This document shows positions 6,787 through 14,514 of a stretch of DNA of 14,600 nucleotides, piece after piece. This DNA comes from Ochromonadaceae sp. CCMP2298 (taxonomy: Eukaryota; Sar; Synurophyceae; Ochromonadales; Ochromonadaceae). Location: NCBI GenBank assembly GCA_026770595.1, contig MU634196.1:1-14600 (forward strand). Reading direction: 5' to 3'. The stretch's first letter is position 1. Each line of letters starts with the position of its first letter. Both the position numbers and the translations under genes were made by a program. The notes beneath the pieces were generated by a model. It made no database searches. It saw only the letters and a list, made by a program, of their open reading frames with translations, and was not told the DNA's origin.

Positions 6787-8351
6787 CTGTGTGTGTGTGA
6801 TATTGTGTTGTGTATTCATCCCTATGCACCTTTCCATTCATCCGTAATCCAAATTAATTCCATCCTAATCAAACACTACACCCTACACCCCGCACCCCGC
6901 ACCCAACCATTTATCAGGTGGTGGGTATGATGAAGGACATTTACGGGAACAACTATGCGAGCAACAGGACGGCGCATGAGTAAGTACCCTGTGTATATAT
7001 GTGTATATATTTATATATATATGTCTATTTATGTATATGTATATATGTCTATATGTCTATATGCAGAGGTGTTGGAGTGGTGGGCTTAGGGGTGTTTATG
7101 GGAGCGACAGGATTTGTTTTGTGTGTGTATTGTGTTTCTTGTGTGGTTGTGAAGGTGTGTGTGTGTGTGTGTGTTTGTGTGTGTGTTTATATTGTGTGTT
7201 GCGTATTCACCCCCCCCTCTGGCGCACCTATACTTCCATCCTAATCAAACTCTACACCTACACCTACACCTGCACCTAAACCTACACCTACACCCACACC
7301 TTACCCTTTATCCGACTTATCCCTATCCAGCGTGGAGCACCACCTCCTACAGCTGGACAAGAAACTATTCATAAATCCCGACCTCTTCTCAAATTTTACG
7401 AAAAACCACCAAGCGATCATGTTTCCGGCTTTCAACGTGCGCGCGCAGATGCAGAACAAGGTGCTGGGTTTTGGGTTTTGGAAAAAGGCCTCTGCACGGC
7501 GCATCATGATCAGCGATGGGAAATACATACCAGTTGGGGACCTGGTAAAGCTGGTGAGTGTGAAAATGGGAAGATTTGGGATGCATTTTGACGAATTTGG
7601 ATGATTTTCAGTGGGTGTCGAGAACTGTTTTGGTTGTTTATTCTACTGTGCTGCTGCTGCTGATGTGCTGCCACTAGCTGTACCCCCGTTCTCATTAACA
7701 CCCCCCCACCCTACACCCCCCACACACCAACCCGCACACCACACCACCCCCCAGCGCCTAAGCCCCGCCCTCATGGAAGCCACGATAAGCGACTCAAACC
7801 TGCTGCGCATAAACTCCAAAGCAAAGCTCGTACTGCGCGCACAAATGCGCCCCGCACCCTACGTACCCCCAATAGAGGAAGAGGCCCCCTCCTCCTACCA
7901 CAGCCACGGCACAGCCCGCGACGGTACAGCCTGCCGCCCATCAAACCCCGAGGTGAGCCCGCACCGCCGAGGCAGCACGCGTAACACTTCTACCACTACC
8001 ACTACCACTTCGGGTGCAAATGCGGGTACGAGTACGGGTATGGGGGAGGATTCTGCGCGCCGCACTGGCTTCAGCGCTGGCAGCCCACCCACCAGCAGAC
8101 CTAGCAGCAGACCCCCCACGCCCACTTCGGGCCGCAAAAGCCCCAAACACAGCCCCCGCGCCCACGAACACGCCCACGACGGAAACACCCCCCCCATCTC
8201 CCCTGACTTACGTACTTCTGCTCGCGGCACCACGGTGCACTCGAAGATGAAGAAAAGTGACGTGAAGGGGAAGGAGGGGATCACTGCGAAGCCCTCGCCT
8301 TCGGTTAAGCCCAGCACCTTCTCCACACCTGTGGCTGTGGCGGGGTTCTAG
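6193..8351 (+). CDS. Membrane-anchored EF-hand calcium-binding protein with disordered tail (5 exons)
   Basis: Exons are 6193-6432, 6632-6754, 6918-6979, 7331-7553 and 7755-8351, giving 414 residues. Introns are 199, 163, 351 and 201 bp with GT-AG ends, and all phases match. The N-terminus MGACCS fits the N-myristoylation consensus (Gly2, Ser6), and Cys4 and Cys5 are likely palmitoylated. Canonical EF loops lie at 42-53 (DFSGDGAVDVVE), 74-85 (DADNSGQVDFRE, split by intron 1) and 110-121 (DRSHSGRLSPEE). A degenerate fourth EF hand around 147-166 has lost its acidic residues. A conserved-looking block follows at about 168-205 (AIMFPAF, LGFGFWKK). Residues about 240-414 are Ser, Thr, Pro and charge-rich and probably disordered. 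This is a calcineurin-B-like or recoverin-like sensor architecture, possibly tethering a partner to a membrane on a calcium signal (inference). No known gene name fits. Confidence 0.85.
6540..6631 (+). repeat. CCCACCA-rich tract before the 3' splice site of EF-hand intron 1
   Basis: The last 90 bases of the intron are almost only C and A, with overlapping CCCACCA and CCACTA units, and little T. It occupies the place of the polypyrimidine tract. Confidence 0.75.
6759..6799 (+). repeat. (GT)n microsatellite in EF-hand intron 2
   Basis: About 40 bases of GT with one C interruption lie four bases after the donor site. Confidence 0.95.
6991..7063 (+). repeat. TA/TATATG-rich microsatellite in EF-hand intron 3
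   Basis: A run of ATAT, GTATAT and ATGTCT units starts 11 bases after the donor site and covers about 70 bases. Confidence 0.85.
7155..7280 (+). repeat. Block in EF-hand intron 3 homologous to intron 2 (GT run to CTACACC run)
   Basis: The block has the same order as 6759-6892 in intron 2: GT run, ATATTGTGT, CGTATTCA, GCACCT, TTCCATCCTAATCAAAC, then a run of CTACACC units. The longest identical stretch is 17 bases, TTCCATCCTAATCAAAC. Intron 2 has about 15-20 extra bases in the middle. Confidence 0.85.
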
Positions 8352-8425
8352 GAAAGAGGGAGACAGTGGACAGGGGGGTGGGAAACAGTGGGACAGGGGA
8401 CAGGAACAGAGGCTCACACGGGAGG

Positions 8426-8520
8426 GTCACAGGGCAGTCGCATTTCAAAGTCAGAGGGGCACAGGGAAGGGTCACAGGGCAGTCGCATTTCAGAGTCAGA
8501 GGGGCACAGGGAAGGGTCAC
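8426..8520 (+). repeat. 45-bp tandem repeat, two copies plus a 5-base start of a third
   Basis: Copies start at 8426 and 8471 and differ at one base (TTTCAAAG against TTTCAGAG). A third partial copy begins at 8516. It lies just after the EF-hand stop and probably within its 3' untranslated region. Confidence 0.9.
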
Positions 8521-8916
8521 AGGGGGGAAGAAGGAACCTGTGGGAGGAATGTATACAACTGTATCTATAGCCTGAAATCAGGACATTTTCAGGCTTATCG
8601 GGACAACTTTTCACACCTATTTTTTTCGCACGTATCATTTTACTTATCCATTTCGTATCGTATACCGGTACTTAATGCTTATTTCTTTATTTATCCAAAT
8701 ATACTAGGAGATATTAATAGTTTTTCCCCAGCATTTGCTGAGAGATTTTAATTGTTTTTAATCAACCCACTCGTACTCCCCACAGCTCTGGTTTTTGACA
8801 GGGGTGTCCCCTCTTCCCCTATGACCCCCTTTCAGCCCTATCTCGCCACACCCACACTAAGACGGCACAGGGAAGGGGGAGAGGGCATGAGGGGATAATG
8901 CAAAGTGTCGAACGGT

Positions 8917-8922
8917 TTTATT
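8917..8922 (-). promoter_or_regulatory. Possible poly(A) signal (AATAAA) of the Afi1-like gene
   Basis: AATAAA on the minus strand lies about 196 bases past the Afi1-like stop at 9118. It is a canonical signal in a fitting place, but there is no transcript evidence. Confidence 0.45.
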
Positions 8923-9117
8923 TTTTTCTGAATTATGCAAAAAGCTGTGTACATGTGGATATGTAGATGTGGATATATGATATTGATGTGCTGGCGATTT
9001 CGAGAGTATGTTACATGTCCCAGAGTTCCTTGCTTTCTTGAATCCCCTGGGAGCTCTGTGCCTTTTTCCTGACTCCTGCATCTTGTTCCTGACTATATAT
9101 TCCTGACTCTATATGGG

Positions 9118-11345
9118 TTAGCGCAGCAAGTCGAGCTCATCTATGGTTTCACTGAACCCCCCCTGGTCGTAGTCCGGCTCAGCGATGAGCGTCAGAGTAT
9201 TCTGTATGAGCGAGGTCAGAGAGCCTCCGCCGTCGAAGGCGTCAATCAGGGGTGAGAAAAGACCCTTTTCCTCCTCTTGCATAACTATACCCACATCCAC
9301 ACCCACACCCACACCCACGCCCGAGTCACCCAGGTCGATCTCCTGCTGCAGGGCTCCGCTAGCCTCCCACTGTGTCTGTCTCTCAAACGCACTGTGGAAG
9401 AAACCCCCCAGGGACTCGTAAGCCGACCGGGTTGATGGGAATTGGGCCACCCTGCGTACGAGACGCAGTGCAGAGAGGCGTATCAGGGGGCTTTTGTGGA
9501 ATAGGCCGATAGCTACGGGAGACAGACCGCCCTGGTCTTCGGGCAGGAGGGTGAGCATAGCTTGGAGGGATTGCTCGGACTGCAGGTGTGACTCGAGGTG
9601 CTGGTATGCGAGCTGCATCTCTACCGAGTCCAGGCCTACCTCGCACTGCATGCAGCGTATATGCATGCGTAACAGCAAACCTACTGAGGTGAGCTCTCTC
9701 TCTCTTTCTGCTGCTGACAACTGCTGTGAATCATCCCCCCATGAGTGCCCTTGTCCCCCCTGTCCTCCCTTCCCCTCCACCTCTGCTGATTCTGCACTAC
9801 TTGCACTCCCACTGCCCCCGCTCCCGCTCCCACTGCCCCCACCCCCACTGCCCCCACTGCCCTCGCTCCCGCCCCCACCGCTCCCACACCAGACCCACGG
9901 GTGCGCCGGTATCTCCCCACTGTCACACACAGCGAGAATGGTCTCCACACGCAGTAAATTCGCCTCCATTACCTTGCGCCGCTTCTTTCCCAGCAATGCG
10001 GGTGCCTGTGCCACCTGCTGCTGGTGGTCCAGTGCTAGGTGTAGGATGTTGGAAGTGTAATCCGCGAACTGCCGTCGCACCCAGTCCTCTCCTACTAGCT
10101 GGTTGATGCCGCTGGGTTTTAAGTTAGAGAGGGTGGGTTTAATACATGTTAGAGAGGGTGGTTTTAATATGTACGATAAGAGAGGGTGGGTGTAATACAT
10201 GTTATACGAGAGGGTGGGTTTAATGCATACCTGATCACCCCCTTGACGAACTTGTTGTCCGCCTGGTAGTGCATTGTCTCCTCATACGTGGTGCGGTGCT
10301 TCACCCCATTGGGGGGCGGCGTCACGCTACGCTTCGTTTGCCTCTCCTCCGCGGAGGTTATATGCCCCGTGCCGTTGGGCAGATCGAGCACGCACAGTAG
10401 GTCCCACCACTTCTCGTGCTGCTGAAACATGGGATTAGTCACCCCCGCCACGTACCCAGGCACCTCCAGAAAGCTCAAATCGGACAAATTGGAGTAGGGA
10501 AAGGTCCTGCGGATGAGGCTGGACATGGGGGGTGCTAGCATGGCGGTAGCGGAGAGAACCATCTGGGCAACCTCGGATGCGGCGTGGTTGTGGCCCACAA
10601 ATAGGACGCGCTGCTTGGTGAGGATTGAATGGAAGATGCGCATCGTCTGATCCCCAAATGTCTTCACCAGCAGTGTGCAGTAGATATCCCCCACCTCGTC
10701 GGGCGAGCGGTAGAGCGGCACGCGCAGGGGGATGCGCTGGTCGTGCAGGAGGTAGTCCACAGTCGCATACCAGTTATGGGGACCAGGCCCCCTTTTCATC
10801 ATACTACGCTCCAGAGCGTCGGCCCTAGGCAGGTGGGCCAGGGAGACTGCATTTAGAGAGTCGAAAAGCTCGGCCAGTACAGACACATTGGGGTTGTCGA
10901 AGTACTTCTCCAGGGCCAGGTCGAGCGGCTGCTTCAGTATCTCCACAAACTGATACTGAGAGAAGAGACACATCGCCTTCACGATCGCCCCCCTGCGCAC
11001 CGAGCTGTCATGCCGCGTCTTCACCAGATTGATCCCATACAATAGGTGCTTGTCTGTTTCCCCCAGTTCGCGCTTACTCCAGAACTGCTGGTCCACGTGG
11101 GGAGCATCTCTGTTCAGGAAGATGTACGTGTAGTCAACGTCGCGGTTGTGGGCCCCCTCGGGGAGCATGAACTCCGCAAACCAGTCCACCTTGTAGTCCG
11201 GTATCGTGCTGGGATACTGGTGCCTCACGGTGCTGCCGGTGTCTATATCGAACTCGGCCAGCACGATATAGTCCACCAGGGGGTGGAAGGCAGCTCCGCG
11301 CTTCAGCTTCACCGACCACCCCGGATCCTCCTCGCCCTGGCTCAT
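9118..11345 (-). CDS. Afi1/MesA-like DENN-type protein (2 exons)
   Basis: Minus-strand exons are 11345-10231 and 10111-9118, joined over a 119-bp intron (GTATGC to CCCAG), giving 702 residues. Residues 24-80 carry VDYIVLAEFD, GSTVRHQYP and LPEGAHNRD, the pattern of the Afi1 docking domain. Residues about 190-335 (RVLFVGHNHAASEVAQMVL, PGYVAGVTNP, WWDLLCVLDL) match the SPA/DENN module of Afi1, Avl9 and DENND6. In yeast, Afi1 binds the small GTPase Arf3 and helps place it at the plasma membrane for polarised growth; MesA stabilises polarity axes in Aspergillus. The role here is by family. A Gly/Ser-rich linker at about 448-490 separates this from a helical C-terminal part. Fungal members are longer, often about 900 residues. 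It starts 403 bases from the divergent tubulin cofactor gene. Confidence 0.88.
10112..10230 (-). repeat. Afi1-like intron made of four 25-28-bp repeats
   Basis: On the plus strand units start at 10127, 10152, 10180 and 10208, each with GAGAGGGTGG, then a GTTTTAAT-like and an ACATGTTA-like part. The donor GTATGC and the acceptor AAACCCAG both lie within repeat sequence; the acceptor resembles AAACCCAC of the units with one base changed. Confidence 0.9.
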
Positions 11346-11748
11346 GGTCAGTCCCCTGCTGCGGTGCCGAGATGTGGGTCGGGGGCGAGAGCGATAGTAG
11401 CGGGGGAGGAGTGAGGGGTTGGGGAAGGAGCTGGCGACAATACAACCTTGGTGGTGTTGGGAGCTTTGGCCAAAAGGATATTTTTATGAGTGACGGGTGT
11501 TCGAGGGAAACCCGCCATTCCCCTGGGAATTTGCCTACGTGATTCCCAGGGGAATGGCGGGTTTCCCTCGGACACCGCGTCGCAACGGTTCGAAATGTCT
11601 TCGCCTTGTGGTCGAGAGTTCCAGGAGTTGGACTGGAGAGAAGGATGGAAGCTTTCGAAGCTCCACCATTCCAGAATTGGCACCCACAACAGCCCCTGTG
11701 CCTTCACCAGAGTCTTCAGCTCTCTTTTCCTACCCAAAACGAGCAACG
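11346..11748. promoter_or_regulatory. Divergent promoter region with a long hairpin
   Basis: The 403 bases separate the start codons of the Afi1-like gene (-) and the tubulin cofactor gene (+). They must hold both promoters. The main structure is the inverted repeat at 11490-11583, listed separately. Open frames crossing it on both strands look like by-products of the hairpin and GC content. Confidence 0.55.
11490..11583. repeat. Long inverted repeat (34-bp arms, one mismatch, 11-base loop)
   Basis: The left arm is 11497-11530 and the right arm 11542-11575. They are reverse complements with one mismatch (TTCG against TCCG). The loop is TTGCCTACGTG. Pairing extends outward for about seven more bases per side with one bulge and one G-T pair. 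The inner core, ATTCCCCTGGGAAT, is itself nearly palindromic. No target-site duplication is evident. Confidence 0.93.
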
Positions 11749-12622
11749 ATGGCCACCAGATCGTCCAGAGAAGCGGTCCCAAAGACTGCCAGCAAGCAGC
11801 TGCAGATCCAGGTCCGTTACACGAATCCTCCACGATAGCTCTCTGTTTTAGAAGCCGAATGGACAATCACTGATCTCTAACGTCTCCTATGTATTTTATT
11901 CAGCTGGGCATCTGCAAGCGCATGGTGAAGGAGGTGGATTCTTACGAGAAGGAGGTGATCGTGAACGAGGGGAGGATCCAGAAGATGAACGATGACGGCA
12001 AAGACCCGTATGGTGAGGGATCACTGTACATCTGCTACCATTTATCATCGTATTCTACCATTGTAATGCACTGCATGCCACCACTGTACACTACGCTATT
12101 CTCAATCATTCTCCACCCACTCCACTCACTCATTCTCCACTCTCCATTCTCCTCTCTCCACTCTCCACCACAGACATCAGGAAGCAGGAGGAGGTTCTGC
12201 AGGAGAGCTACATGATGATTCCGGACAGCAAGGCAAGGCTGGAGAAGACCATCCTAGACCTTATGGGCATGGTGGTAAGTATGAAGCGCATCTTTTGCAC
12301 TTATGCTTTCGTTGTCTTGAAAGTTTTAAACCCATCTTTTGCTCTGTTGCTCTGTCGCCCTATTGCCCTGCTTCGTTACTCTGTTGCCCTGCTGCCCCGC
12401 TCTGCTTTGTAACCCTGCTTTGTTACCCTACTTTGTTACCCTGTTGCTGCTCTGCTTTGCTACCCCGTAACCCTGCTGCTCTGCTGTCTGCAGGAGGAGA
12501 TGGCAGGCAACGCAGAGGTGGAGGGGACTCTGCTGGCCGAGGCGCACGCCATGATCGCGCAGAACGCCATTGTGGAGGAGGAGATACTGCACGAGGAGGT
12601 GGGCGAGGACGAGGAGCTGTAA
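11749..12622 (+). CDS. TBCA: Tubulin-binding cofactor A (4 exons)
   Basis: Exons are 11749-11811, 11904-12012, 12174-12274 and 12494-12622, giving 133 residues. Introns are 92, 161 and 219 bp; the first shows a clear CTCTAAC branch point. The core LGICKRMVKEVDSYEKEV, then RIQKMNDDGKDPYDIRKQ, EEVLQESYMMIPDS and RLEKTILDL matches TBCA throughout, including the hallmark YDI(K/R)KQ and ESxMMIPD. TBCA is a small three-helix cytosolic chaperone that holds folding intermediates of beta-tubulin before they pass to the other cofactors. Family members are about 105-120 residues; this one has an N-terminal extension of about 15 residues and an acidic C-terminus (EEVGEDEEL). The start ATG has A at -3 and G at +4, a good Kozak context. 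No longer N-terminus is needed. Confidence 0.94.
12362..12480 (+). repeat. Degenerate CTGCTTTGTTACCC repeats in TBCA intron 3
   Basis: Variants of a 13-15-base unit (CTGCTTTGTTACCC, CTGTTGCCCTGCT) recur through the second half of the intron up to the acceptor. Confidence 0.7.
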
Positions 12623-12941
12623 AAAGAAACCGGGAACACGGGAACGGAATAGCGCAATAGAGAATAGAGCGGATCAGGAATGGGCTGGAAGGGGAAATAG
12701 TAGGAACCTGTAGCAGGAGCGGGGAATCTGGGAACCTAGGGCCCAAGCCCTTTCAGGTAAAACGAGTGCAGGGCTAAAGGAAGTGGGACAGGAGTGCAGC
12801 GAAGGAAAATGGGGCTGCTAGGGTTATGTACATCATTAAAAAGCTAAGAACAGATGAGTTGTCCCGAATAAAGGGAAAAGGGGATAGGTAGCTAAGAATC
12901 TAGGAACCTGAGAACGTAGGGCAGGGGCATGGGCTTAACAA
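12623..12941. other. Convergent spacer between the TBCA and Nudix genes
   Basis: The 319 bases hold no coding signal. Short phrases such as TAGGAACCTG recur. A canonical AATAAA on the plus strand is listed separately. Confidence 0.6.
12867..12872 (+). promoter_or_regulatory. Possible poly(A) signal (AATAAA) of the TBCA gene
   Basis: AATAAA lies 245 bases after the TBCA stop and before the convergent Nudix gene. Support is by motif and position only. Confidence 0.4.
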
Positions 12942-14069
12942 TTATAGCCCGGTTTGTTTGCACTTCAAAACCACATCTTTGAGGAACTTTTGCAGCAGGT
13001 AGGCGGTGAGTCCCCAGATCCTATGGGGACCTCCGGTAAACACGGGGGTTGAGAAGGACCTGGAGAGCCACTTGCTGTCGTCTAGCAGGTCCTCCAGGGG
13101 CACGGTAAAGTACTGCTCTACCTCGTCCGAGTTGGGAGTGAGCGTTAGGTCGTTGAGCTCGCCGATGAAGCCCACCACAGGTGTAACGGCTATGCCCGTC
13201 ATGCTAGCCACCTCGTGCCAATTGCAGCGCAGAATGCCCAGCACCTCTATCTTCTCCTTAGGCACGCCAAGCTCCTCCTCCATCTCCCTCAGACTGGTCT
13301 GGATTATCGTCGCGTCCACGCCCTCCTCCAGCATGCCCCCAGGAAAGCACACCTGCTGCTTATGTGTGCGCACTTTCTCGCTCCGTCGCTCGAACAGTAT
13401 AGAGGCTACGCCGCTGACGTTGCACAGCGGTATGACCACGCTGGCTCGCCTCTCCGCTGCGTGGAAGACATGTCTGGGCATGCGGTGCAGATAGCGCTGC
13501 AGAATGACGATCTCCTGTCTAGAGAAGCCCTCGGTCAGGTCCAGGTTGTGCTTCCTTAGTCTGCGCTTGTCCACATTCTCCTTCATAAAGGGGCTGAGGA
13601 ATTCGCGCAGCTCTTGCAGTGAGTCGCTCTGCAGAAGAGATGCAGCCCGCTGGAGGGTCGTCTCCCGGTCCCGCAGAGCCTCGGCCAGCGCCGGCGCGGT
13701 GAAGTTATTCACCAGCACTTTTATATCGTCGGTCTCTTTTTGTCTGAACACACCCTGGGACTCGTTCAACTCCACCTGCTGGCGCGCTCCCTGGAACGCG
13801 GGCACCGACGGAGACTTGTAGCTGATGACCCCCCCCTCCTCGTTCGGCTTCGCCAGTGATGACTTGTGCGCTTGTTGACCTGAACTGAATGAATATCGAA
13901 CAGGTTTCCAAACGCATTGGCTGTGTATTGTCCGACGCAATGTCATTGCGCCTGTGCACCGCTGAAGCTGCTGCATCGCATCTGCCGCTGGGGAGTAAAG
14001 CGCCGTAAACCTGCGCTCCTGTTCTCTCCCAGGAAATGGGAGCTGGAGGAAGGGAGTGTCCAGATCCAC
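12942..14069 (-). CDS. Nudix hydrolase, CoA diphosphatase type (NUDT8/Pcd1-like)
   Basis: An intronless frame encodes up to 375 residues. The Nudix domain spans about 209-345. The catalytic core REMEEELGV at 261-269 fits REUXEEXGU, so the metal-binding glutamates are intact. RTHKQQVCFPGG at 234-245 matches the extra signature of CoA-cleaving Nudix enzymes (R, H, Q, FPGG), with Lys for the usual Gly. Such enzymes split CoA or acyl-CoA into 3',5'-ADP and (acyl-)phosphopantetheine in mitochondria or peroxisomes. The start is open: the first ATG (14067-14069) gives an N-terminus without a targeting signal, while ATGs at residue 32 (13974-13976) and 42 (13944-13946) give basic, Ser- and Arg-rich leaders (MTLRRTIHSQCVWKPVRYSF) like a mitochondrial presequence. 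Residues 100-205 form a helical region of unclear role. No PTS1 is seen at the C-terminus. Confidence 0.9.
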   Translation of the reverse strand: MDLDTPFLQLPFPGREQERRFTALYSPAADAMQQLQRCTGAMTLRRTIHSQCVWKPVRYSFSSGQQAHKSSLAKPNEEGGVISYKSPSVPAFQGARQQVELNESQGVFRQKETDDIKVLVNNFTAPALAEALRDRETTLQRAASLLQSDSLQELREFLSPFMKENVDKRRLRKHNLDLTEGFSRQEIVILQRYLHRMPRHVFHAAERRASVVIPLCNVSGVASILFERRSEKVRTHKQQVCFPGGMLEEGVDATIIQTSLREMEEELGVPKEKIEVLGILRCNWHEVASMTGIAVTPVVGFIGELNDLTLTPNSDEVEQYFTVPLEDLLDDSKWLSRSFSTPVFTGGPHRIWGLTAYLLQKFLKDVVLKCKQTGL

Positions 14070-14099
14070 GTCAGCAGATCGAGCTGCTCCACAGCCGAA

Positions 14100-14298
14100 G
14101 TCGGCTTAGGGCGTTTCTTATTTAGGCTCCGGGACACGATGGACAAAAAGACGTTGTGCGTTACGCGTGGGTTTTGTCTTTTTTGTTCTTTCGAAAAGGG
14201 GAAGACATTTGCAATGTCTTTGTTTTGGTCAGGGTCAAAAAAGACAAAAATTTGTCTTTCCGTCTCGACGCCTAAACAAGAAACGCCCTTAGGTCGGC
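14100..14298. mobile_element. Fold-back, MITE-like element of about 199 bp
   Basis: The outer arms, 14100-14138 and 14261-14298, are inverted copies with about 80% identity, sharing GGGCGTTTCTT and TTTAGGC. Further inward, 14172-14184 and 14237-14249 are perfect 13-base inverted copies (TTTTGTCTTTTTT). At the centre AAGACAT (14202-14208) pairs with ATGTCTT (14214-14220). The whole could fold into one long imperfect hairpin. It encodes no protein. No clear target-site duplication was found, so mobility is inferred. Confidence 0.6.
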
Positions 14299-14336
14299 TT
14301 TTTCGGCTTCGGCTGAAAGCCGAAGCCGAAGCCGAC
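14293..14336. repeat. CGGCTT hairpin (19-bp stem, 3-base loop)
   Basis: 14293-14314 pairs with 14318-14336 around a GAA loop, with three unpaired T in the left arm. The stem is built of CGGCTT units. Confidence 0.9.
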
Positions 14337-14514
14337 GGAATTATTTTTTTCGGCTGATTACTCGAGTGGTTCTCTTAGGTGTAACGGCTTTTTCCCCCCA
14401 TACAAAACCAAGATGCTTGTCAACTCGAGTGGTCCCCTTGGAAATTCCCCGGTAATAAAAGGGAAATTCCCACGGGGAATATGGGAATTTATAGGGGGAA
14501 CTTGAAAATTTTCA

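Larger units (their letters stand above)
8352..9117. other. Convergent intergenic region between the EF-hand and Afi1-like genes
   Basis: The 766 bases lie between two stop codons. They hold a 45-bp tandem repeat (8426-8520), an AT-rich stretch at about 8600-8770, a minus-strand AATAAA, and four copies of a TTCCTGACT-like motif within 9066-9108. No coding signal was seen. Confidence 0.6.

Noticed and set aside
7250-7305. Telomere-like ACACCT/CCTAAA repeats
   Set aside because: The units are irregular, lie inside an intron and do not match a known telomere repeat.
7895-8326. 143-residue minus-strand ORF opposite EF-hand exon 5
   Set aside because: It is a mirror of a low-complexity Ser/Pro-rich exon that joins correctly to the EF-hand gene.
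8426-8520. CRISPR-like direct repeats
   Set aside because: Copies are head to tail without spacers, and the window is eukaryotic.
11497-11838. N-terminal extension of TBCA through the hairpin
   Set aside because: The frame is open, but TBCA needs no such leader and the ATG at 11749 has a good context.
11348-11866. 172-residue minus-strand ORF through the hairpin and into TBCA exon 1
   Set aside because: It overlaps the TBCA start, runs through both arms of an inverted repeat and has no domain features.
14461-14470. kappa-B-like decamer GGGAAATTCC
   Set aside because: One match in a stretch full of AAATTCCC palindromes is expected by chance and has no promoter context.
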